A DNA stretch of 64,000 nucleotides from Chrysoporthe austroafricana. Its lineage: Eukaryota > Ascomycota > Sordariomycetes > Diaporthales > Cryphonectriaceae. Below, in pieces: positions 1 through 11,400 of the stretch (positions are counted from its first letter, which is position 1; the number at the start of each line of letters is the position of its first letter). The stretch covers positions 2,046,001 to 2,110,000 of the forward strand of contig JYIP02000003.1 in NCBI GenBank assembly GCA_001051155.2, read 5' to 3'. Below the pieces are notes generated by a model. That model did not search any database, had not been told where the DNA came from, and saw only the letters and a list, made by a program, of their open reading frames with translations. The position numbers and the translations under genes were made by a program.

Positions 1-3000
1 TCTAAGCTTTAGTAAGTTCTAATATTTCTTGATTTTTTCGTAAGTGGCTCTGATTCCTTGATAACTATATACTGGTACGCTATATATGGTCTTGATATAT
101 TCGTCTTGTTTTTCGGGAGTTATATCCTTAGGTTTTCTTCCTTGATTCTCGATTCTGATAATCGTATTGAGTTCTCTTGCTTCGCTTATAAAGTTGCCGT
201 CTTTATCTTGCCTGAAAATATTCTGTAATTCTTTGGGTTCCGTATCCTGGTAGTCTGCTCGTTTGCTAAGGGCATTTGCTTTGCCGTTCTCTGATCCTTT
301 GCAATATATGATTTTTAAGTCGAATTGCGAGAGGAATTCTGCCTATCTGACTTATCGTTTATTCAAGACTTTTGTTATTATAAACGTTATTAGGTTTTTG
401 TAATCTGAATATACTATTATTTGGTATTTAGTTCCGATTAAGTAGTATTGCTATTTTTCGAATGCTTTGACGATTGCTATTAGTTCTTTGTCTGGAATGC
501 CGTAATTGAGTTCCAAGCCGTTCAACTTTTTTGAGAAATTGCTCATTATCTTGAGATATCCCTGGTCGTCTCGTTAGCCTAATTGTCCGCTAAGTACGTA
601 ATCTGATGCGTCGGTTTCGATTTCGAATAGTTTGTCTGAATCCGTTTCGCAGAGTATGGGTTCTGATATAACTCGTTCTTTGATTTCGTCGAATGCTTTT
701 CGAGCTTCTTGAGTCTATTCAAATTTGCAATCTTTCTTTATAAGATTCGTAAGTAGTCGTACGATCTTGCTGTAATCTCGAATGAATTGCCGATAGAAGT
801 TAGCATAGCCAAGGAATGCTCTGACTTCCTTAGTCTTTTCTGGTATAGGCCATTCTTTTACTGCTTGGACCTTATCTTTCTGCATGCTAATCTATCTTGG
901 TTTAATAGTATAGCCCAAGTAGTCGATTTCCTATTAGTAGAACTGGCATTTGCTTGGTTTTATAAGGAATTTGTTATCTTGCAATATTCGGAATACTTGT
1001 CATATATGCTATTTGTATAATACGAGGTTTTTGGAATAGATAAGGATATCGTTAAAGTAGACGATAATAATAGTATCCAGGTATTCGCGAAAGATATCGT
1101 TGATTATTTCTTGGAAGGACGCGGGCGCGTTAGTTAATCCAAAAAGTAAGATTATATACTCGAAATATCCGTAATGGGTCCTGAATGCTATTTTCCAAAT
1201 ATTATCTTCTTTAATCCGGATATAATGGTATCCTTTTTTGAGGTCCAGAGTAATGAACCATTTTGCTCTTATCAGACGATCTTGCATTTCTCCTATTAAT
1301 AGCAGGGGATAGCGATTCTTGATTGTAATATCGTTAAGTTGCCGATAGTTTATATAAAGTTGTAATTTGCCGTTTTTCTTTAGAACGAACAGGATTGGGT
1401 ATCCTGCGGGTAATCGTAATTTCCGTATATAGCCTTTCTTGAGGTTTTCGTCGATATATTCCCTGAATGCTTTAAGTTTTGCTTGATCGAGCTTGTAAAT
1501 AGGGTAGTTCTGTAACTTTGTCCTTTCTTTCAGTAGGATTTTATAATTAAAAGGGCTATATTCGGGTAAGCTGTTATCGAATCTTCCTTGCTATAGTTTT
1601 TTGAATTCGTAATATTCCCGTAATACGTTTTTGAGGTTTAGCAGTAGTTCTTTTTCGTTTTCTGCAATCTGTAAGAATATAAGGTATCGCTATGCGTATC
1701 TTGCCTCGCTAGCTTCTTATTTTTTGAGCTTTTCTGTTTCTGGTAGTTTCGGGTATCTATCGAATGCCGAGCCGAATTGTCTTCTGGCGTATTCGTACTG
1801 TAAGAGCTGTATTTCTTTATAGTTCTATAATCCATATTTTCTTGCGCTGTTCCGTACTTAACCGAATTTCTGTTAGTCGATAGTCGTTTGTAATCCTAGT
1901 CCATCCCTAACCTTTATCTGGAAGTTCAAGGTGGTCGTAACCCTTCCCTGTATTATGGCTTGCTTTTCTGCTCTAGGGGTATTCGTAAGCTTATTTGAGC
2001 GCATTTTACTTATGCTGTCCTCAGTAACTAGGTCTTTTCTTCTGTTAATAATTGCAACTTTCTCGGTAAGTATGGCTTGTTCCTATAAGATCTGGCCAGT
2101 AGTCCAATCAATTCGAAAATTATGTTCTTTAAGCCAAAGTATTCCCAAGATTAACTTATATTATGCCATATTTGTAATATCAAAGGTAACGTTTATCGTA
2201 AGGCCTTAAATCGAGATAAGTAGATAATTAGTCTCTATATCGATTATATTTAGGTTATACGTAACCGACTTTCTTTCCATAGTATTGAGCTTGTAGGAGT
2301 TTTTCTTTTGCGTCCAGGGAATTCGTTCCCTGTTAACGATTTCGGGCGAGATGAAATTTCCTTGTGCGCCGCTATCCAGTAGTACGCTATATCATTATCC
2401 TTTGATATACGCGTCTAGAATGATATGCTTTTCGTTTCCTTTGGTAATAGCATATAAGGACTTCGTAATCCTGATCGGCTATTATCCCATTACAGGCGAT
2501 CCTTCCCTTTTGGGATGTCCTGAGCGTTCCTTGCTGCTTGCTATGCCAGCCTTTTTGCTTGGGCATGGCTTCGCTACCGATTCTTCTCGATTTTTTGCAG
2601 CCTATGCCATTTTTTGGCTTTGTTTCGTATATGTATAGAGCATGTGATTATATAGCATTATCCCTATATAGTTTTTCTATTAATATATGCTTGTAAGCAG
2701 TTATCGGGTAGTCTTATATATGCGTTATTATTTTCGATATGCAAGACTTTCCTATGCTTTCTTCTTTCTTCCGTAACGGGATAGATCAATTGATCCCATT
2801 CCCTAAACGGAAACCAATCGTATTTAACTTTCTCGCTAAAATATATCTGGCAGTTATAATAAATACAACTAATCCAGGCAAGTTCATAATAGCGAGAGTA
2901 TAAGTAACTGATCCTTCCGTTTTCCTGGGGTAAGCAATTACTGTTCTGGAATAGTATGCCTTGGAAAAGTTCTTTTATCGTAAGCCTATAAATAATATAT

Positions 3001-4450
3001 TCCATTTCCGTATATTTGGTTATCCATTTGTTGCAATCTTAGCAATTCTTTTGTTAATAGCAGGCTATTTCTTCTGATAATTCTTTGTCGGGGATTGGAA
3101 TTGGTAGGTTATCTGGTTATCTGTTAGGGTATGCCGATTTTTCGATAGTAATGCTGGGTATCGGTAATTCCGGTCTTATAATGCCGATTTCTTCTTCTAC
3201 TATATTATTCTATTATCGTTCCAGATAGTAATTCAAAAGGTATTTTCCCAAATCTTCCTTGCTTTGCGAGAATCTTTCACTAAAGCAATCGGAATCGCTA
3301 TCCCGGATAATAGTATCGTAAAGTGGGCCTTTCTTGCCCATAGCAAGTTGCTGCTATTCTTGGGGCTTGCGTAAGAACTATCCTGAGCTTTCCTTTTCCG
3401 AGAAGTGCAGTATGCAATGATCCTAATAACAGGCTATCTAGCTAGTACTGCTATAATCAAAGTCCGCTGCTTGTTTAGATTGGATATTTTTGCTTAGCTG
3501 ATTGGGTTCCTATCGCCAAGCGACGCTAAGCTATCTCTCTAGGACTGGCTTCCATTCTCGTTTCTTTTATTCCTATCGATAATTGCGAGCAATATAACCT
3601 TTCTTGCCGCAATTGTAATAAGTAACCCCTTTGCATTATTCGCGTACGAGGGTATCTAATTCCATAGGCCCAGCGTATATAGTGCCCGAATAGGCCGTAC
3701 TATTCTTGCCCTTATGCTGGAACCTGCGCTTCCCAGTATTTGGCTGATATTGCGGGGAAGTATTATGATTTTTCTGCCGTTATTGCTATCGTTCGTATAA
3801 TCGGTTATTAATACGGACTGCTTTGTTAATAAACTCATTAAGCTCTTCGGGTCGGTTTTCCTTATAGAATTTATCCTTAACTTCCTCTTTAAATCCTGCG
3901 TAATAGGCATCCATAAGGGGTTTGTCCTCGTAATCAAAGTAAGTAACGATCTGCCGGAATTTCGCCGTATAGTTCGCGGCCGAACCGGTTTGTCGAAATG
4001 CCTCTAGCTGCTATACTGCAATTCGTTATTTATCCGGATCTCTAAAGGTCTTGGTAAGAGCTGATTCGAAATTGGCGTAGCGCTGGAAGACGCGCTTAGT
4101 ATTTTCCGAGCGAAATTCCTCGCTATTGTCCAAATAGTCGCGAAAGGTTAGCTCCTACTACTGGAACGCCGTTCTTTCAAAGCGACTTCCCGCGAAATCG
4201 ATCTTGTTATAAATAGTCCTAAACTGGGTTCCATAATGCTTGAAATAAGCTTTGAGTTATATCAAGAAAGCCTGGAAATCTCCCCGAATGCCTTTGTACG
4301 GGCCGGGCTTATCAAGCTTGAAAGCTCTGGCCTGCTAAAGGGCATTAAGGCGGATAACTTCGTTCTTGACTTCCTTAAGCTGCTAGTATAATGTCATATT
4401 CTGTTATTGGAATTATTCGTTAGTAAAGACGATTAGGACTTTTTCCTGGA
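1..4450 (-). pseudogene. Copy A gag-pol remnant
   Basis: Decayed gag-pol of a Ty3/gypsy element. Readable parts, in coding order: gag near 4,400-3,650, a zinc-knuckle region near 3,640-3,590 (NCGKKGYIARN, with the knuckle His now Tyr), a protease region near 2,650-2,050, and reverse transcriptase. The longest open stretch is the RT core at 1009-1287, containing LDLKKGYHYIRI and FGLTNAPASFQ. Its catalytic box reads YFND instead of YxDD, so one catalytic Asp is lost. RNase H follows below about 1000. The frame has many stops, so it is not expected to yield protein. Confidence 0.85.
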
Positions 4451-4552
4451 AGGCCTGATTGTTAGATAAGGACGGGGTCTAGGGCGCTATTGTATTCTGA
4501 ATATTGCTTAAGGGGTATATACTGAACCGATCTTGAATAAGAATCGTCAAAA

Positions 4553-4967
4553 TATTATAAACGCTATAGCAGATCCTTAGATAGGCTGTAGGGATAAGGG
4601 GTTTTATGCTAATAAGAGCGATACCAAGTACTATCTTAAGCTTCAGGACAAATTCACTGAATATCGCAAGGTTCATAAGCCAATATAGCTATCAATAGTA
4701 GGGTCCAATTAATACTTAGATTGACGACTGAAAGTCTTATCTAATTATCTAGCCGATAGTTCTTCCAGCCTTATATATCCATATTTTTTTAGTCCTTGGC
4801 TCATCGCTGCTTATCGGGGCTTATAGCTGCTTATCGAGCCCCGGTAAGCCCGGTTGAGCTCTGATAACCCTAACCCTAGCTTACGTAATCTTTGCGGGGT
4901 ACGTATCTTCATTCTCTTGATTTGGCCCTAAGTCGGGGTTTGTCCTTCTGTATATTGGTTCATAATA
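4553..4967 (-). repeat. LTR of copy A (5' LTR)
   Basis: This 415-bp LTR is bounded on the + strand by tattataaac (inner end, 4553) and gttcataata (outer end, 4967), RIP-altered forms of the family's 10-bp terminal inverted repeat. Its sequence matches the two LTRs of copy D. U3 contains the telomere-like motif ccctaaccctag at about 4868-4879, and a TATA-like stretch lies near 4776. Confidence 0.88.
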
Positions 4968-5284
4968 TTGATTTTTTATATCTTATTTTTCGAACTAATA
5001 TTAAAATCGGCTAAAATAGACAAAATAATATAAATTAATAATAACGAACCGGAATACGAAATCGGATAAATTTTCCGGTACTGAAAATAACTAAAAAATA
5101 GGGAATATCTAATCAAATAGAAAAGATATTATTCGAACGAAAATAGCTAAAAACTAGTTAGCAATCTTAATAATGCATAATAAATATTCAGAAATTATTG
5201 GAAAAAGCAATTAACTAGCTAGCTAGAAGAAAGACTAAAAAGACTTAATATAGCTTTATACTCTATAATCAGATTAATAGCAGA

Positions 5285-5810
5285 CTAATCGATATTAAAA
5301 CCAAATTATTGCAAAACTGTATTTAAGTCAAAAATTTTAAGAAGAAGACTTTCAGGAATTAGGGTTTCTGGAATGCGATATTCAATTTCGGCCTTACGGC
5401 ATTTTTCTTCCGCCTTTTCAGCTTCCAGTTTCTCTAACTTTTCGAGATTGGACAAGCTATAACGAAACGCCCTAGCTATTCGCTCTTGCTATATCCGTTT
5501 CTATTTCCGCAGCTGTATTAATTTATTTTCCAAACCCTTAATTTTATCTTCTAATCTTTGAAACTAATTGGATGCAAATAAAAGTTCCGCAATATTAATT
5601 AGTTCCAAAATATTACAGCTCGCCTGGTTATGCTAAATATATTTAAAATAGCAAAACGAATCCTATTTGAATATTGCGCAAGTTTCCAATCCCAAGCAAT
5701 TATAATAAGAATAAAGATATATAATAATAGTATAATAGATAATCCGAAAAATTAAAGAATTATATTATTTATATTTGTTAGAATAAAAATTAGTAAATTT
5801 AAGTTTTGAG
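5285..5810 (-). pseudogene. Antisense ORF remnant in E (coiled-coil protein)
   Basis: On the strand opposite to gag-pol, just before the 3' LTR, a decayed frame can be followed. Its C-terminal half reads as a Glu/Lys-rich helix (NLEKLEKLEAEKAEEK) ending in FDLNTVLQ-stop-FGFNID. That tail matches FDFEAVLQQFGSEID in copy C and SFDLDTALQQFGFN in copy B. The N-terminal Cys-rich half is too mutated to read securely, so the upstream limit is approximate. Function unknown. Confidence 0.6.
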
Positions 5811-5914
5811 ATTTTATTATTTATCCTATTTAAAAAAGCATAATAAGCTATGCGAACGAATTAGAATTACTTATAAGAATTATTAAAGACAATAACCGAT
5901 TGGAAAAGGGATAA

Positions 5915-6345
5915 TATTATAATTTAATAAAAAGATAAATTATATAAAGAGAAGAAAGGGAACGAATAGGTATTCTATTCGCAGCTTTACTTATAATACC
6001 CTTCTTATAGCATAAGTAAGCTAAGGTTAGAGTTAATAGGATTTGAGAATTTGCGCTAGAGCTATCAGATTTAGGATTTAAAGATCTATTATAGATTTAG
6101 CAAATTCAGTACTAAAAAGCTGGATATAAAAGAATAAGATATTTATTAAGTAAATTATTATAGCTTTTCAGTTATCAATTTAAATATTAATTAAACCCTA
6201 TTATTAATAGCTATTAAAGGCTTATAAACCTTGCAATACTTCTTAATTTCGTATTTAAAACTCGAAGCTATATTTAATACCGTTCTTGCTAGTATAAACT
6301 TTCTAACTTTATAGCTATTTCGGCATTGCTGCAGCGTTTATAACA
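5915..6345 (+). repeat. 3' LTR of element E
   Basis: A 431-bp LTR that starts tattataatt (5915) after an A/G-rich polypurine stretch (tggaaaaggg) and ends gtttataaca (6345). The R-U5 part matches the LTRs of B (cttgctagtataaac, then ctgcagcgtttataa). The telomere-like motif is degenerate (ctaaggttagagtta, near 6021). Confidence 0.85.
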
Positions 6346-7393
6346 CTTATAATAAGATAATAGCCAATCAAAATTACAAAATCCTTATATGCAATTACGA
6401 AAGAAAACGAGAAATATATTATATTAAACGCATATATTAACGGGTAACAATATAGCGCATTTTTGGATAATAGTATATAAGGAAATTTTATTTTGCTAGA
6501 AATATTAAACGCATATATTAACGGGTAATAATATAGCATACTTTTGAATAATAGCATATAAAGAAATTTTATTTTGCTAGAAATCGTTAATAAAAAACGA
6601 ATTTTCTAAATGCAAAAAAAAAATCCTTATAAATTTAATATTATAAAAGGAAAAGCGGTTGCATATAATTTTAATATAATCGATATAAAAATTAATTACT
6701 TATTTATTTCGATTTAAAGCTTTATAATAAATATTATTTTCGATATTATAAATATAATATAATACGAATTGATTTTAAGAATATTTTAGTTTAAGAAATA
6801 TAATTTTCGAATCGATTGGATTATTAGCCGAATTTTATAAGAATAAGCCGTATTTATTAAAAAGGTTGCAATTAATAGAAAAAGGAAAATTCTAGTTATT
6901 AAAGATAATATTAAGAATATACGTTTAAACAAGCTTAAATATACTCTTAAAGCAAATAAATTTATTAGAAAATAGGGAAAAGTTATAAATATTTCGAACT
7001 TATAAGTATAAGTTAAAGATAAATTAGAAATTCAAACGATTAGCAATTAATAAAAAGCTGATTTAGCGCAAAGCATTATAAAGCTATATAAATTATAGAA
7101 TTATAAGGAAATATAGCTTTCAAAACGATAAACGCAAGAAGATTCTAAGCAGAAATTTGGGCTAACGAATAATAAATACCCGAAACCTTTAAAAATTAAG
7201 CCTCGAAAATAATAATAAGAAATAAGCGAAGCAAAATACGCTTAATAATACTTTTTATTCTTCTAGATTTCAGAAAATAAAAAAGGACTATTACTTGAAT
7301 TTGAAAACGTATTAAAAGAATATTACGAATTCAAAAAACTATAATAAAGGAAATTTGATACCGGTTTATTAAAATATAGCCCTTTTAACTATA
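6346..7393 (+). mobile_element. Fragment F: internal Ty3/gypsy piece (protease to RT start)
   Basis: This segment aligns with about 10,430-11,390 of copy B and so covers the protease, the spacer and the start of reverse transcriptase. It has no LTR. On the left it is broken by element E, with cttat at the junction. On the right, homology stops at about 7393, just before the RT core, and passes into unrelated AT-rich DNA. It carries an 81-bp tandem duplication of the protease active-site region. It is probably the oldest layer of this part of the nest. Confidence 0.75.
6421..6582 (+). repeat. 81-bp tandem duplication in the F protease region
   Basis: Two adjacent 81-bp units (6421-6501 and 6502-6582) both begin atattaaacgcatatattaa and end ttttgctagaa. 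Each codes for the segment matching the LLDSxxQGNF protease active-site region of the sister copies, so 27 codons were duplicated in frame. The units differ at several positions, so the duplication is not recent. Confidence 0.85.
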
Positions 7394-7910
7394 AATAATA
7401 GCAAAACCTATAAATATAGTAAATTTATAATAGATTCGCTTAGTAAATCTATAGTAAATCCTTTAGTAAATACGCAATGAATTTATTAAATAGATGCTAT
7501 ACTTTTACCGGGAAGCTTATATAATGCTTTAATAAGCTTTTAGCGTAATTTACTTTTTGAGAAAAATTATACTTTATAATATATTTTAATACGTTTATTA
7601 TTAATTAATAGTTACGCTTTATACGCTTTTGCTGCATAATCGGGTTTCGATTATCGGCTTTATAAAGCAACGGCTTTTATAAGAATATCGGTTTTATAAG
7701 ATAACGGCCTTTATAAAAGTATCGGCCTTATAGAGCATTAATTCTTATAAGAATATCGGTTTTGTAAAATATCGGCTTTTATAAAAGTAGCATTCCTATA
7801 AGAGATATTATAATTATTTATCGATAATTTATTACCAATTTATTATAGCAATTACCGGCAATAATATTTTATTATTGCGGCTTATCGATTATATCGAAAT
7901 TAAGCATTCT
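7394..7910. other. AT-rich spacer with short degenerate repeats
   Basis: It resembles none of the gypsy or copia parts in this window and has no coding signal. Between about 7,655 and 7,790 a degenerate unit of roughly 20-25 bp recurs, of the form cgg(c/t)tttataa(g/a)a(a/g)tat. Origin unknown: it could be old host DNA, a minisatellite, or the end of another mobile element. Confidence 0.6.
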
Positions 7911-8349
7911 TGTTATAACTTAATAAAAGACTTAGGGTTGCAAAAGTAAGGGCTGGCAACTCGACGCCCGGTCCCCTTTTTCGCTTAAAGGGTTTCCAAA
8001 TAATATTAACTCAAGGTTAGGGTTAAATAAGATAAGAATTACTGGATTATTAAGTAATCCGGTAAGCCAGAATTACCGGATTATTTAATAAGCCAGCAAT
8101 TCAGAACTGAAAAGCTAAGTATATAAAGATAAGATATTTATTAAATAAACTATTATAGCTTTTCAATTATAAATCTAAATATTACTTGGACTTTATTTAT
8201 ATCTAGTAATAGCCTTATTGGCTTATAAATATTGCCGATATTTGATTAAATAAGTTTCCGGTATTTAAAGCTATATTTAATACCGCTTTTGCTAGTATAA
8301 ACCCTTTAACTCTATAGTTTATCCTAGGATTACTGCAGCGTTTATAATA
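7911..8349 (+). repeat. 5' LTR of copy B
   Basis: 439 bp, starting with an intact TGTTATAA and ending gtttataata. Its U3 resembles copy C (aataagataagaattac...ggattattaagtaatccgg). The telomere-like ggttagggtta is at 8015-8025. It is followed by the leader tttttacgactcttattt, related to the sequence after the 5' LTRs of C and D. Confidence 0.85.
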
Positions 8350-8429
8350 TTTTTACGACTCTTATTTAAAAACGGTTTAGTATATACCCTTTAAGCAATA
8401 CCGGAAATACGATAGCGCTTTAAACCCTA

Positions 8430-11400
8430 TTTTCTTCTAGCAACCAAGCTTTTCAGGAAAAAGCTTTAACTATCCTTATTAACGAATAATTTTAATAACA
8501 AAATATAGCCTTATACTAATAGCTTAAGGAAATTAAAAACGAGGTTTTCCGCTTTAATACTTTCTAATAAGCTAAAGCTTTCAAGCTTAATAAGCTTAAG
8601 CTTTACAAAAGCATTCGAAAAGACTTCTAAGCTTTCTTAATTTAACTTAAAGCTTATTTCAAATATTATAGCATTCAATTCAGAACTATTTACGACAAAA
8701 TCGATTTTGCGGGAAGCCGCTTTGAAAGAATAGCCTTTTAATAATAGGAACCAATTTTCCGTAACTATTTGAATAATAACGAAGATTTCCGTTCTGAAAA
8801 TACAAAACGCATTTTTTAGCATTACGCTAATTTTGAATTAGCCTTTACTAAAACTTTTAAAGATTCGAATAAGAAATATATTGCAATATAGCAATTAGAA
8901 GCATTTCGATAAACCGGCTTAACCGCAAACTATATAATTAAATTCAAACAGATTATCGCTTACTTTAATTATGAAAACGAACCCTTTATAGATATTTATT
9001 ATATAGGATTTAAAGAAGAAATTAAAGACAAATTTTATAAGAAAAACCGATTTGAAAAATTTAGCGAATTTATTAATAAAGCAGTCCGTATTAATAATCG
9101 ACTCTATAAGCGGCGCTAGCAATAATAGAAAAACTATAATAATATTCCGAAATACTAACTTAATTCAGAAAAGCGCAAGTTTTAACAGAAAACCCGGAAT
9201 AATATAGCTTATTCAAGTATAATATATGCCAGATTTATAAAATTGAATATTTTTATATAGGAATAACGTAAGGGAATTACTTATTATAATTGCGGAAAGA
9301 AAGGCTATATTGTACGCAATTATTATCAGGAAAAGAAAAAACGAGATTGGAAACTAATTCCGGAAAAACAGGTTAATATTGCTTAATAATAAGAACTTAA
9401 TTAGCTAAACAATAATATCTTACCGGAATAAGCAGCAAACTTTAATTATAATAGCATAAGCTAAATAACTTGCTATTAAAATTATTGCTTATTGCATTTC
9501 TTAGCAAAAGAAAGTTCAGGATAGTTTTTACGCAAGCTTAAAGGATAAAAGCAATTCGCTATAAAAAAGAAAGGCTTTATTTACAATGCGGCTATAAATA
9601 GCAATAATTCAAACTGCTTTAATAACCCTTTAAATGCTAGGGAAAAAGACTTAAAAAGGTTTTCCTTAAATTACTATTTCGATTAACGATAAAACGCGAT
9701 AGTAAAGGACGAAATAAGCATTTAATAAATAAGTATATTTATATTTAATATTATATTTAAAGAAATAGCGCTATAAAATAAATAGCTAGATAACTTGCTA
9801 ACCTTTATGCCCGAAAAAGAATTCGATACGGAAATAAGAAAAATAGTTATTTAATATGCAAAATAAAAACGATTAAAGCAAAATAGCTAAATATCTAAAT
9901 ATACGAAAATTAAATACTTTATTTACAGGCTTATATTATAAGAACTCTTCTAAAGCATCCCGTTTCAAAATAATAAATACAAATTTCAAAAAGATAAAAG
10001 AATTAATTATTTATACCCTTATTATTATAAACTTGCTTAGATATGCTATATTTATTATAATTATTAAATATATTTTAATAAGAAAGTTAAATACAATTGG
10101 TTTCTAATTAAGGAATAAGATTAATTAATTTAACTCATTATAGAATCTCGAAAAAAATATAGAAAAGTCTTGTATATTAAGAATAATAATGCCTATATTG
10201 AATTACTTAATAATTATCCGTAGAAATACGTTCAAAAAAAACGATATAAGAGCAATGCTATATTATAGCATGCTCTATTTATATATAAGATAAAGCTAAA
10301 GAATAATATCGATTGCAAAAAGTTGAAAAGGCAAGGCAATATAGCCAAAACTAAGCGCGAAAGCTAGCAAAGCAAGTAGCGAAAAAAGTCCAGAATATTT
10401 CAAAAAGGAAGGATTGCTTATAATGGGATAATAGCCGATTAGAATTACAAAGTCCTTATATATAATTACGAAAAAGAATGAAAAATATATTATATTAAAT
10501 GCATATATTAACGGGTGATAATATAGCGCATTTTTGAATAGCAATGCATAAGGAAATTTCATTTCGCTAGAAATCGTTAATAGGGAACGAATTCTTTAAA
10601 TACAAAAAAAAGATCCTTATAAACTTAATATTATAAAAAGAAAAGCGGTTATATATAACTTTAATATAATCGATACGGAAATTGATTATTTACTTATTTC
10701 GATTTAAAGCCTTATAATAGAAACTACTTTCGATATTATAAATATAGCGCAATACGAATTGATCTTAAAAATATTTTAGCTTAAGAAATATAACTTTCGA
10801 ATCGATTGGATTACTGGCTAGATTTTATAAGAATAAGCTATATTTACTGAAAAGGTTGCAATTAACGGAAAAGGGAAAGTCTTAATTACTGAAAATAATA
10901 TTAGAAATATGCGTTCAAATAAGCTTAAATATATTCTTAAAGCAAATATACTTGTTAGGATATAGAGAAAGGTTACGAATACTTTAAACTTATAAATACG
11001 GATTAAAAACGGGCTAGAAATTCTAATAATTAGCAATTAATAAAGAATTAATTTAACGCAAAGCATTATAAAGCTATATAAATTATAAAATTATAAGGAA
11101 ATACTATTCCTGAAATAATAAATACAAAAAGATTATAAGAAGAAATTTAAGCTAATAAATAACAAATATTCAAAATTACTAGAAATCAAGTTTTGCAAGT
11201 AGCGATAAGAAGCGAAAGAAGCAAAATACGCTTAATAATACCTTTTATTCTTCCAAATTTCAGAAAATAAAAAAAGATTATTACCCGAATTCAAAAATAT
11301 ATTAAAAGAATACTATAAATTCAAGAAATTATAACAAAAGAAATTCGATACTAATTTATTAGAATACGGCCTTTTTAATTACGAAATTCTGCTAAAAGAA

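Larger units (their letters stand above)
1..4967 (-). mobile_element. Copy A: Ty3/gypsy LTR retrotransposon, partial
   Basis: The element reads on the minus strand. Its 5' LTR is at the right end, followed leftward by gag, protease, reverse transcriptase and RNase H. The window start cuts it near the RNase H/integrase junction: the first bases align, reversed, with about 29,190-29,305 of copy D. The LTR is the D-type in U3 and length. It is inserted in older element E, whose sequence starts at 4968. The candidate target duplication is ttgat (4968-4972), but the partner lies outside the window. Many TAA/TAG codons replace Gln or Trp, as expected for RIP. Confidence 0.9.
4968..6345 (+). mobile_element. 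Element E: 3' part of a Ty3/gypsy element
   Basis: Only the 3' end is here: the last part of pol (EPEYEIGQI-like, equivalent to about 13,850 onward in copy B), the antisense ORF region and the 3' LTR. The left side is interrupted by copy A at 4967, so the rest of E should lie beyond copy A, outside the window. The LTR ends at 6345 and is followed by cttat, the likely right target duplication, in the protease region of fragment F. The order of insertion is therefore F, then E, then A. It is heavily RIP-mutated. Confidence 0.78.

Noticed and set aside
7655..7795. Repeat cluster considered as a CRISPR array
   Set aside because: Units are degenerate, spacing is irregular, and the organism is a fungus.
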